A stretch of 8,028 nt of DNA from Deltaproteobacteria bacterium (GCA_003646745.1 QMLM01000067.1:1-8028), one strand, 5' to 3'; numbered from the stretch's first letter, positions 1 through 6,355 are shown. The notes: generated by a model not told the origin, from the sequence alone. Made by a program: numbers and translations.

Positions 1-235
1 TATAATCCATGATGCGGCGATATTTATGCGCTTTATCTAATAAGCTGGGATCTCGTCTTGTGAGGAGATAATTAAGAGCCCCCTCGGCTGTGCTGACGTG
101 AACGTATTCCACCTCATCCGGTGCCATGGGTGGCAGTTTTAGCCGAGAAAGGATATGGTTGTAAAAGGCGATGTTGGCAGCCTTAGAGTCAAACAGCACC
201 CCGTCGCAGTCAAAAATAAGGACTTTAGTAGCCAT
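1..235 (-). CDS. HAD-family hydrolase (phosphatase), N-terminal part, cut by window edge
   Basis: The first 78 codons of a haloacid dehalogenase-superfamily hydrolase read on the minus strand; the gene runs off the left edge. Residues 5-17 read VLIFDCDGVLFDS, the classic HAD motif I (DxDGVLxDS): D9 would be the nucleophile forming a phospho-aspartyl intermediate with Mg2+ and D11 the general acid. The segment after it (roughly residues 18-78) is the start of the helical cap, as in phosphoglycolate phosphatase-like (subfamily I) enzymes. The chosen ATG at 235 is preceded by an AGGATGAT stretch that can serve as ribosome binding site; another ATG five bases upstream is out of frame. The protein should be cytosolic. 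Its substrate cannot be told from this fragment; phosphoglycolate phosphatase or beta-phosphoglucomutase-type activity are both possible. It is divergent from the nitroreductase gene with 113 bases between the two starts. Confidence 0.85.
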   Translation of the reverse strand, partial: MATKVLIFDCDGVLFDSKAANIAFYNHILSRLKLPPMAPDEVEYVHVSTAEGALNYLLTRRDPSLLDKAHKYRRIMDY

Positions 236-348
236 ATCATCCTACCTAAAAGTATTTAATCTCTTTATCACAACTGCCCTGGGATGTCCAATATTGAAAT
301 CTTTCTTGATAAGTGTTATTTACTAAGAAAACAAACACAGGGTAGCAG

Positions 349-1002
349 ATGGAGTTAGAGGAAGCTATCACCGAACGCAAGAGTATAAGGGCCTTTAAGA
401 AGGACCCAGTTCCAAAGGAGTTAATTGAAGAGGTCCTCCAGAGGGCTACCCGAGCCCCCTCCGCCATAAACTTGCAGCCTTGGGAGTTTGTAGTCGTTAT
501 GGGTGAGGAGAGGGAAAGGCTAGGTCGCTTGCTGCTGAGATCTTATCGTGAGAGGAGGACTTCTTGCTCTCCAGGTGCCAAGGGTCCTCTGCCTGAAAAA
601 CTGGCCAAGAGGGGGGCAACCTCCTTCGAGGTCATGAAACCATATTTAGATGAATCAGGCATCCGTTTTGAGGAATTCTTCAACGAGGGCAGCTGTAGGT
701 TTTACGACGCCCCCGTGGCTATTATCATCTGTATGAACAAGATCTTCTCCCATCGCCGCTATCTATGCATCGGAGCGGCCCTTGGTTACCTTGTATTGGC
801 TGCTCACTCCCTAGGTTTAGGGACTTGTCCCATTGGCCTCATCACTGCGTATGAGGATGAGATAAAGGACTTCCTCAATATACCCGATGACAGGGAGGTA
901 GTGCTAGCTGTGGCGTTAGGTTATCCGGATTGGAATTCCCCCATAAATAAGTTTAAGACCCCTCGGGAACCGCTGGAAGAGATCATTAGGTGGTTTGACT
1001 GA
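349..1002 (+). CDS. Nitroreductase-family FMN-dependent oxidoreductase
   Basis: A 217-residue protein of usual length for the nitroreductase family, which are homodimeric, FMN-binding, NAD(P)H-dependent oxidoreductases of the cytosol. Residues 9-16 (ERKSIRAF) match the R-x-S-x-R phosphate-binding motif for FMN (R10, S12, R14), and residues 37-45 (PSAINLQPW) match the second conserved FMN-contacting motif. The C-terminal core, residues 141-163, carries the G-A-A-x-G-Y-L-x-L-A-A-x-x-L-G-L-G-T-C-x-I-G segment that buries the flavin, and residues 189-193 (ALGYP) the usual terminal strand. A Lys/Glu-rich insert (about residues 66-112) between the halves is the variable region that shapes the substrate pocket. 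The start ATG follows a weak GGGTAG-type ribosome binding site. The physiological substrate (quinone, nitro compound, enone, flavin) cannot be assigned. The gene is monocistronic here; its last 17 bases overlap the convergent ftsY. Confidence 0.9.
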   Translation: MELEEAITERKSIRAFKKDPVPKELIEEVLQRATRAPSAINLQPWEFVVVMGEERERLGRLLLRSYRERRTSCSPGAKGPLPEKLAKRGATSFEVMKPYLDESGIRFEEFFNEGSCRFYDAPVAIIICMNKIFSHRRYLCIGAALGYLVLAAHSLGLGTCPIGLITAYEDEIKDFLNIPDDREVVLAVALGYPDWNSPINKFKTPREPLEEIIRWFD

Positions 1003-1930
1003 ACAATGCCCTGACAAAGCCCTCAGCGGAGAACTCCTGGAGGTCATCTATCTCCTCTCCCACACCAACGAAGCGTAACGGAATATCCATCTCCTGAGCA
1101 ATGGCGACCACTATACCCCCCCTTGCCGTACCATCCAGCTTGGTCAGGGCAATCCCAGTCACCCCCAAGGCTTGGTGGAAGGTCCGGGCCTGGACAAGGG
1201 CGTTTTGCCCGGTGGTGGCATCAAGCACCAACAAGATCTCATGGGGGGCGCAGGGAAGTACCTTTCCAATCACCCTCTTGACCTTTTTCAACTCCTCCAT
1301 CAGGTTCTCTTTAGTGTGAAGTCTGCCAGCGGTATCGATAAAGAGCAAATGGCACTTCCTCGCCAGGGAAGCCTTCGCCGCATCATAGGCCACCGCAGAT
1401 GGGTCTGCCCCATTTCGATGCCTGATCAGGTGGGCTCCGGCCCTTCGGCTCCAGACCTCTAACTGCTCAATGGCAGCCGCTCGGAAGGTATCGGCAGCGG
1501 CTACCAAGACCTTCTTCCCCTGAAAGGTAAATCTGCGGGCGAGCTTTCCTATGGTGGTGGTCTTCCCCACTCCATTGACCCCAACGACCATCACCACAAA
1601 TGGCCCTTCAGCACCGATATCGGGGGGAAGTGGGACCTCATGGGGCTGAAGAATCTCTAAGACCTTTTGTTGCAGAAGGGGAAGGATCCCTTTGATGTCC
1701 ATTAACTCCCCTTTTTTCACCTCGCTCTTGAGCCCCTCGATAAGCCTTTTAGTGGCCACTACACCTATGTCGGCTTCAATGAGGATCTCCTCCAGCTGCT
1801 CCCAAACCTCCTCGTCCAGCCCCCTACCAGATCGCAGTAAATCCTCGACCCCTCCAACAAGCATTCTTTGTGTCTTGGATAATCCAAGGCGCAGCCTTTG
1901 AAATATGCCTTGTCTTTCCTCTTGTCCCAT
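986..1930 (-). CDS. ftsY: Signal recognition particle receptor FtsY
   Basis: SRP receptor GTPase that docks SRP-ribosome complexes at the inner membrane for co-translational insertion. With the ATG at 1930 the protein has 314 residues: an alpha-helical N domain (about 1-90) and the G domain (about 108-314). Visible GTPase motifs are G1 P-loop GVNGVGKT (117-124), G2 DTFRAAA (147-153), G3 DTAGR (199-203), G4 TKLD (263-266) followed by GTARGG, and the closing FVGVGE segment (287-292). The product is FtsY rather than Ffh because it has no C-terminal methionine-rich M domain and has the FtsY-type GVNGVGKTTT and GEEIDDLQEF sequences. It lacks the long acidic A domain of E. coli FtsY; the basic, amphipathic start (GIFQRLRLGLSKTQ) may do membrane targeting. 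A TTG 18 bases upstream could extend it by six residues but overlaps the better ribosome binding site. It lies 115 bases downstream of the activase gene on the same strand and may be cotranscribed. Confidence 0.96.
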   Translation of the reverse strand: MGQEERQGIFQRLRLGLSKTQRMLVGGVEDLLRSGRGLDEEVWEQLEEILIEADIGVVATKRLIEGLKSEVKKGELMDIKGILPLLQQKVLEILQPHEVPLPPDIGAEGPFVVMVVGVNGVGKTTTIGKLARRFTFQGKKVLVAAADTFRAAAIEQLEVWSRRAGAHLIRHRNGADPSAVAYDAAKASLARKCHLLFIDTAGRLHTKENLMEELKKVKRVIGKVLPCAPHEILLVLDATTGQNALVQARTFHQALGVTGIALTKLDGTARGGIVVAIAQEMDIPLRFVGVGEEIDDLQEFSAEGFVRALFSQTT

Positions 1931-1939
1931 GGGTAAATT

Positions 1940-1946
1940 TCCCTTC
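1940..1946 (-). promoter_or_regulatory. Ribosome binding site deciding the ftsY start
   Basis: GAAGGGA on the minus strand ends nine bases before the ATG at 1930. The alternative TTG start at 1948 overlaps this element and has no purine-rich motif of its own upstream, so the ATG is preferred. Confidence 0.6.
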
Positions 1947-2045
1947 AAAATGGATATCAGGAAGGACTTAGAAATTCATCCCCTAAGTTCTAAGGGGCAG
2001 GTTTTCAAGATGAGAACAAACGTACTTAAGGGATCTCATAGATAC
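1947..2045 (-). other. Intergenic gap between activase and ftsY with small repeats
   Basis: About 100 bases without a gene, read toward ftsY. The minus-strand transcript could form a 6-bp hairpin (ATGAGA/TCTCAT arms at 2034-2039 and 2010-2015, 18-base loop) and a second 5-bp C/G-rich hairpin (arms 1993-1997 and 1980-1984, 8-base loop). CTAAG occurs twice in direct repeat on the plus strand (1983-1987, 1990-1994) and once inverted (1967-1971). TACTTAA occurs at 2023-2029 and again at 2043-2049, the second copy overlapping the activase stop codon. Neither hairpin is followed by a U-run, so an intrinsic terminator is not supported; no convincing sigma70 promoter for ftsY was seen. Confidence 0.35.
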
Positions 2046-2822
2046 TTAAAGTTTATCTAAGGCGAACAAAGCCGCCCCCAGAGCCCCCACGATCTGAGGT
2101 TCATAGTAGATAGTTAGGGGCATCCCCAGCTTATCCTCTAAGGCTTTGACCACACCGATGTTTTTTGCCACCCCTCCGGTCATAACTACCTGGGGCTCTA
2201 CCTCCCCTATCCTCTCCAGAAGTCCAAGGGTCCTGTCCGCAATGGCGTTGTGTATGGCGTGTAGAATATCCTCCACCTGTTGTCCCTCTGAGACAAGGGA
2301 AATCACCTCCGACTCGGCAAAAACGGTACAGATGCTACTGATCTTTAGTTCGTTCTTATAGTGCAGCGACCTTTCCCCCATCTTATCGAGCTCCACATTT
2401 AGGGCCTTGGCCATCACCTCCAAAAATCTCCCTGTGCCGGCAGCGCATTTATCGTTCATGTCAAATTCCAATACCCTCCCCTTTCCATCTATACGGATCA
2501 CCTTGGTGTCTTGCCCACCGATGTCGATAATAGTACGGCTCTCTGGAAAGAGGTAACTCACCCCTTTGGCGATACAGGTGATCTCCGTAATCCTCTGATC
2601 GGCAAAATCTGCTATCTCTCGGGCACAGCCAGTAGAGACGATCCGTTTAATCTGTGCCTTATCAATGTTGGCGTATCTTATAGCCTGCTCCAAGGAGAGC
2701 CGGGAGGCGTCCCTGCTGGAGCCCCCGGTCAAGATAATGGAATAACCCAATATCCCCCTATCTCCGTCGAAAACGACCGTTTCGGTGGAGAGAGAACCTA
2801 TATCTATGCCCGCCACTACCAT
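2046..2822 (-). CDS. Acyl-CoA dehydratase activase (BadF/BadG/BcrA/BcrD/HgdC family ATPase)
   Basis: A 258-residue ASKHA-fold ATPase of the family that hydrolyses ATP to push a low-potential electron into 2-hydroxyacyl-CoA dehydratases or class I benzoyl-CoA reductase. Seen: phosphate-1 loop GIDIGSLSTE (5-14), a second nucleotide-binding segment IDIGGQDTK (99-107), and the adenosine-motif-like MTGGVAKN (214-221). C126 in NDKCAAGTGRFLE and C165 in SSICTVFAESE match the two cysteines that, one pair from each subunit, hold the bridging [4Fe-4S] cluster in the homodimeric activator HgdC. Length equals that of stand-alone activators (about 260), not the much longer two-module fusion activases. The ATG at 2822 lies eight bases after a GGGAGG ribosome binding site that abuts the stop codon of the upstream crotonase gene, implying translational coupling. 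Odd points: the usual STGYGR segment reads STGCAR (C66), and no dehydratase or reductase subunit lies beside it. Family assignment is sure; the partner enzyme is unknown. Confidence 0.93.
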   Translation of the reverse strand: MVVAGIDIGSLSTETVVFDGDRGILGYSIILTGGSSRDASRLSLEQAIRYANIDKAQIKRIVSTGCAREIADFADQRITEITCIAKGVSYLFPESRTIIDIGGQDTKVIRIDGKGRVLEFDMNDKCAAGTGRFLEVMAKALNVELDKMGERSLHYKNELKISSICTVFAESEVISLVSEGQQVEDILHAIHNAIADRTLGLLERIGEVEPQVVMTGGVAKNIGVVKALEDKLGMPLTIYYEPQIVGALGAALFALDKL

Positions 2823-2837
2823 CCCTTCTGCCTCCCT

Positions 2838-3611
2838 CTAGTGTCCCTTCCAAACGGGTTTTCTCTTTTCCATAAAGGCCTTTAACCCCTCATTGGCATC
2901 ATGGGTGCTCATAAGGGCCTGTTTGTAAATGATCTCGGAGCCTTGCAACGCCCTTTCGAAATCGACATCCAGCCCTACCAGCACCGCCCTTTTAGCCCAC
3001 TTGAGCACTACAGGGCTTTTATCGGTGAGCCTGCTGACGAATTTATCCACCTCCTCAGTCAAACGTTCTTCAGGAACAGCCAAGTTGATAAGACCTATCC
3101 TTTCGGCCTCCTTGGCATCTATTGGATCCCCGGTTAGGATAATCTCAAAGGCCTTCTTCCAACCGATAAGTCTGGGGAGCCAGGCAACTACCATCGATGG
3201 GTACACTCCCACCTTAATCTCAGGTTGGCCGAATTGGGATTTTTCGGAGGCAATCACCATATCGCAAAATACGGCAATCTCACATCCGCCACCTAGGGCA
3301 AATCCATTAACCACGGCCAAGGTAGGCAAATCAAGCTTCATCATGATCCGGAAGATACGGTGAAAGACCTCGATCATTTCATCCATCTTATCAGGGGTAT
3401 GGTCCCGCACATCCACCCCTGTAGAAAAGGCCTTATCCCCGGCGTGGGTGATAATAAGGAGTTTGAGGTCTCTTTGTCTCTCCTTGACATCCTCCAATGC
3501 TTGGTTTATCTCCCGCATGGTCTTAATATCCAAAACATTATAAGGGGGGCGATTGATGGTTATCTTAGCTACCGCATCCTTTATCTCATAGAGGATATTC
3601 TCAAATTCCAT
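2838..3611 (-). CDS. Enoyl-CoA hydratase/isomerase family protein, resembling cyclohexa-1,5-diene-1-carbonyl-CoA hydratase
   Basis: A 257-residue crotonase-fold enzyme, normal length, expected to be a cytosolic oligomer acting on a CoA thioester. The oxyanion-hole segments are visible: KAFSTGVDV (60-68) and NGFALGGGCE (102-111). Both catalytic glutamates of classical enoyl-CoA hydratase are kept: E111 in GGGCE and E131 in FGQPE, so water addition is plausible. Several traits recall the dienoyl-CoA hydratases of anaerobic benzoyl-CoA degradation (Dch/BamR): the DHTPDKMDEMIEVFH segment after the oxyanion strand (70-84), FGQPEIKVGV followed by a non-standard stretch instead of the usual PGAGGTQ, and a C-terminus STHDANEGLKAF...KRKPVW. 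That subfamily call is from memory and less sure than the family. The ATG at 3611 follows a GGAGGAG ribosome binding site directly after the stop codon of the biotin carrier gene (10-base gap); the activase follows 15 bases downstream. A general short-chain enoyl-CoA hydratase is the main alternative. Confidence 0.9.
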   Translation of the reverse strand: MEFENILYEIKDAVAKITINRPPYNVLDIKTMREINQALEDVKERQRDLKLLIITHAGDKAFSTGVDVRDHTPDKMDEMIEVFHRIFRIMMKLDLPTLAVVNGFALGGGCEIAVFCDMVIASEKSQFGQPEIKVGVYPSMVVAWLPRLIGWKKAFEIILTGDPIDAKEAERIGLINLAVPEERLTEEVDKFVSRLTDKSPVVLKWAKRAVLVGLDVDFERALQGSEIIYKQALMSTHDANEGLKAFMEKRKPVWKGH

Positions 3612-3621
3612 TTTCTCCTCC

Positions 3622-3837
3622 TTACTCTATAACCATGAGAACGGTGTCTGAAGTTACCTCATCGCCGGGTTTGACGTTTATCTCCTTCACGGTCCCCGAC
3701 GCAGGGGCCACAATGGGCATTTCCATCTTCATCGCCTCCAGGGTGGCCACCTGATCGTTCTCCTTCACCTGATCTCCCTCCTTCACATTGACCGCTACGA
3801 TCTTTCCTACCATAGGTACAGTCACTGGTGTAGCCAT
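3622..3837 (-). CDS. Stand-alone biotin carrier (biotinyl/lipoyl attachment domain) protein
   Basis: A 71-residue protein that is nothing but one biotinyl domain. EAMKMEM (residues 34-40) is the biotinylation motif, with K37 as the lysine that biotin ligase would modify; the flanking E-G-D (20-22) and P-G-D-E-V (57-61) turns are typical of this beta-barrel. The motif reads AMKM as in biotin carriers, not the DKA of lipoyl domains. It lacks the N-terminal region and Pro/Ala-rich linker of the fatty-acid-synthesis carrier AccB (about 150 residues), so it most resembles the gamma/carrier subunits of sodium-pumping acyl-CoA decarboxylases (glutaconyl-CoA, methylmalonyl-CoA) or acyl-CoA carboxylases. 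No carboxyltransferase, membrane decarboxylase beta subunit or biotin carboxylase is in the window. A strong AAGGAGGT ribosome binding site (3843-3850) sits five bases before the ATG. It is the first gene of the carrier-crotonase-activase operon. Confidence 0.93.
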   Translation of the reverse strand: MATPVTVPMVGKIVAVNVKEGDQVKENDQVATLEAMKMEMPIVAPASGTVKEINVKPGDEVTSDTVLMVIE

Positions 3838-3838
3838 A

Positions 3839-3889
3839 TTAGACCTCCTTTTTCCCTAGTTTTTTAGGCTTATTCATAGACCCACCCAT
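3839..3889 (-). other. Tiny reading frame between recG and the biotin carrier gene (16 codons)
   Basis: ATG at 3889 opens a 16-residue frame, MGGSMNKPKKLGKKEV, whose stop codon ends one base before the start of the biotin carrier gene, so the carrier's ribosome binding site lies inside it. A second in-frame ATG is at 3877. No good ribosome binding site precedes either ATG. The same frame is open from the recG stop codon onward (31 sense codons), so it could also be a leftover of chance openness. It might act as a leader peptide coupling translation to the carrier gene, but the sequence alone does not show that it is expressed. Confidence 0.15.
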
Positions 3890-3900
3890 GCTTTGTGCAT

Positions 3901-3928
3901 TTAATAACAAAAAGGGGGAGGATGTCAA
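3901..3928 (-). promoter_or_regulatory. Putative sigma70 promoter of the biotin carrier-crotonase-activase operon
   Basis: On the minus strand an exact TTGACA (-35, 3923-3928) is followed after 16 bases by TATTAA (-10, 3901-3906; 4 of 6 to consensus). A shifted TTAAAT with 18-base spacing is an alternative -10. It begins seven bases after the recG stop codon and would place the transcript start about 55-60 bases before the carrier ATG. This would let the operon be expressed independently of recG. Confidence 0.5.
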
Positions 3929-3934
3929 GATCTC

Positions 3935-6355
3935 TTAACCAACAGCCGCCAGTTCCAGCTTCTCCTGCCACTGCTGCCTAAGGACCTCCCTCAGAGGGAG
4001 GTGTTCCTCCTGGCAGAGTGTGGGGTCTCTTTCAATAAGGGCAAAGGCCTCCCGACGGGCCTGCTGCAGCAAACGAACATCTCTGATGAGGTTCGCCACT
4101 CGGAAATCGGGCAACCCCCACTGTCTGACCCCCAAAAACTCCCCTGGTCCCCTGATGGCAAGGTCCTCCTCTGCGATCCGAAAGCCGTCGGTGGTCTCTT
4201 CCATCACCTTCAGGCGACGCCATGCCTCTTTATTGACCCTCCCCTTGGTCAGCAACAGGCATATAGAAGAATAGGAGCCCCTGCCAATCCTCCCCCGTAA
4301 CTGGTGCAATTGGGCTAAACCAAACCTCTCAGCATGTTCCACCACCATCACTGTGGCATTAGGACAATCTATGCCCACCTCAATCACTGTGGTGGCCACC
4401 AAGATCTGGATTTCTCCTCTCTGAAAGGCCAGCATGGTCTTCTCCTTATCTTCTGCCTTCATCCTCCCATGGATGAGCCCAACTTTATATTGAGGAAAGA
4501 CCTCTCTTTGGAGATGTTGGGCGCCTTGTGTGGCATCTTGCAAATCCACCTTCTCCGATTCCTCCACCAAGGGATAAACGATGTAGGCCTGTCTGCCCTT
4601 TTCTATCTCCTCTGCCACCCTCCTGTATACCTCCCCCCTCTCCCTCCCCCGGTAGACCTTTGTGGAAATAGATCCTCTGTCCGGGGGGAGTTCATCTATG
4701 ATCGAAACCTCCATGTCGCCGTAGAGGGTCATAGCTAGGGTGCGAGGAATGGGGGTGGCAGTCATCACCAACAGATCAGGCACCCTCCCCTTCCTCCTCA
4801 AGCGGGCCCGCTGCATTACCCCAAAACGGTGCTGCTCATCTACTACAGCGAGACCTAGCCTCTTAAAGGAGAGCCCTTCTTGAATAAGGGCGTGAGTGCC
4901 CACCACCAATTGGGCCTCTCCCTTCTGAATGGCCTCGTAGAGTTCATCACGCTCCTTACCCTTTATCCTACCCGTTAGAAGGATAGCTTCAACCCCAAGC
5001 CCCTCTAACCATCTCCTGAGGTTGATGTAATGTTGCTCAGCCAGAATCTCGGTGGGGGCCATCATGGCCGCCTGGTAACCATTGTCGATGGCAATTAACG
5101 AGGCAATCAGCGCTACCACTGTCTTGCCGCTGCCCACATCCCCCTGCAGCAAACGGTTCATGGGATGGGGTTTAGCCATATCCCCTTTGATCTCCTCTAT
5201 CACCTTTTCTTGGGCCTTAGTCAAGGTGAAGGGGAGCCTCCTCAGGAGCCCCTCCGCCGTGGGGGTCCTGTTTACTTGAAAGGAGATCCCCTCCTGCAGG
5301 GCGATCCCCTTTCGCCGCAGCGCCATGCCCAACTCTAAGAGGAAGAACTCCTCAAAGGCCAACCGCTGGTGAGGCCGGGAGGTCTTGAGGTTTAATCGCT
5401 CAATATCGAGATAGTCTCGAGGAAAATGGACCTCACGTAAGGCATCAGCAAGAGGCATTAGGTTACACCTTGTGCTCACCTGGGGGGGGATGGGGCTGAT
5501 CATACGAGGGGCATAATCTTGTACCACTTGGTGCATCACTGCCCTGAGCCTGCGCTGATAGAGACCCTCTGTTTCAGAGTATATAGGGACTATGCGGCCA
5601 AAATGTAGGGAGTCCACCTCTTTCCCTTCCACCCACTCCAGATCCGGATGATGAATCTCCTTTTGTGATCGATATCCTTTTATCTCTCCACAAAAGATGA
5701 CCCAGTCCCCCCTCCTTAAGCGTCCCTTGATGTATCTGATCCCTTGAAACCACTTGGCGGTGATAAAACCGCTTCCGTCCCCCAAAATGGCCTCATAGAC
5801 CTTACGGCGGCTCTTGGGATAAATCACCTCGCCGGTGGCGATCACCTCGGCATACCCCACCCCTCGCTCACCAACTTTCAGATCAGCTATGCGCTTAATT
5901 TGGCGGCGGTCCTCATATCGCAGGGGTAGGTTATAGAGGGCATCCTCCACCGTCTCTACCCCCTTCCTCTTGAGTAGAAGGGCAAGTTTGGGTCCTACTC
6001 CTTTGACAAACCGTATGGAGGTATTTAACAACTGAACAATCTGCCCATGGTTGTAAGGTTGTCCCATCTCCTCCAAGGTCAATAATTCTCTGATTTCAGA
6101 AAGCAGCTCTTTTCCCCTCCTGACTCTCGCCATCTTATCCTCTTGTGCTGCTCCTTCAAAACCAGCGAAGTTCTCCTGGAGGGCCTTGAACTTGGCCCGA
6201 ATCGATGAGGCCGACGGGATAGAAATGGCCTCTTGGGCCAGGCGAACTATCAACCCTTCCAATCCCCTAATGTTGGACAGACGGGAGAAGTCGTCCTTAG
6301 AGGCGAGGATTAGCGGCTTAGTGATAGAGTCTATAATCTCGTATAATCTACCCAT
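3935..6355 (-). CDS. recG: ATP-dependent DNA helicase RecG
   Basis: Complete 806-residue RecG, the branched-DNA translocase that regresses stalled replication forks and processes Holliday-junction and D-loop intermediates. Domain order: an N-terminal helical extension (about 1-110), a helix-hairpin-helix-like stretch FVKGVGPKLALLL (116-128), the OB-fold wedge domain that splits the fork (about 145-245), then the two RecA-like motor domains. Motor motifs: Q-like FTLTKAQ (376-382), I GDVGSGKT (405-412, K411 binding ATP phosphate), Ia APTEILAEQH (433-442), II DEQH (506-509), III TATPIPRT (532-539), V ATTVIEVGID (654-663), VI QLRGRIGRG (685-693). The translocation (TRG) segment GFRIAEEDLAIRGPGEFLG lies at 724-742. 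It is longer than E. coli RecG (693 residues) because of the N-terminal extension, which is common in other phyla. Start ATG at 6355 follows AGGAAG at seven bases. It is divergent from dnaK. Confidence 0.97.
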   Translation of the reverse strand: MGRLYEIIDSITKPLILASKDDFSRLSNIRGLEGLIVRLAQEAISIPSASSIRAKFKALQENFAGFEGAAQEDKMARVRRGKELLSEIRELLTLEEMGQPYNHGQIVQLLNTSIRFVKGVGPKLALLLKRKGVETVEDALYNLPLRYEDRRQIKRIADLKVGERGVGYAEVIATGEVIYPKSRRKVYEAILGDGSGFITAKWFQGIRYIKGRLRRGDWVIFCGEIKGYRSQKEIHHPDLEWVEGKEVDSLHFGRIVPIYSETEGLYQRRLRAVMHQVVQDYAPRMISPIPPQVSTRCNLMPLADALREVHFPRDYLDIERLNLKTSRPHQRLAFEEFFLLELGMALRRKGIALQEGISFQVNRTPTAEGLLRRLPFTLTKAQEKVIEEIKGDMAKPHPMNRLLQGDVGSGKTVVALIASLIAIDNGYQAAMMAPTEILAEQHYINLRRWLEGLGVEAILLTGRIKGKERDELYEAIQKGEAQLVVGTHALIQEGLSFKRLGLAVVDEQHRFGVMQRARLRRKGRVPDLLVMTATPIPRTLAMTLYGDMEVSIIDELPPDRGSISTKVYRGRERGEVYRRVAEEIEKGRQAYIVYPLVEESEKVDLQDATQGAQHLQREVFPQYKVGLIHGRMKAEDKEKTMLAFQRGEIQILVATTVIEVGIDCPNATVMVVEHAERFGLAQLHQLRGRIGRGSYSSICLLLTKGRVNKEAWRRLKVMEETTDGFRIAEEDLAIRGPGEFLGVRQWGLPDFRVANLIRDVRLLQQARREAFALIERDPTLCQEEHLPLREVLRQQWQEKLELAAVG

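Noticed and set aside
236..348. Promoters in the gap between the HAD and nitroreductase genes
   Set aside because: TTGAAA at 294-299 with TATTTA at 317-322 (plus) and a TGGACA on the minus strand were seen, but the -10 matches or spacings are too poor to call.
246..467. Minus-strand 73-codon frame over the nitroreductase start
   Set aside because: It overlaps the nitroreductase N-terminal FMN motif in antisense and has no recognisable family.
1928..1948. TTG start for ftsY six codons upstream
   Set aside because: The TTG overlaps the GAAGGGA ribosome binding site that serves the ATG at 1930 and has no binding site of its own.
3851..3870. Hairpin CCTA-N6-TAGG behind recG as a terminator
   Set aside because: The stem is only four base pairs and no U-run follows it on the minus strand.
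4001..4738. Plus-strand frames of 84-134 codons opposite recG
   Set aside because: They are antisense to helicase motifs II-VI and the TRG segment of recG, and read as low-complexity Pro/His/Cys-rich sequence.
3935..6355. N-terminal extension of RecG as a fusion to a new domain
   Set aside because: An extra helical N-terminal segment is common in RecG outside the gammaproteobacteria, and nothing in it suggests a separate function.
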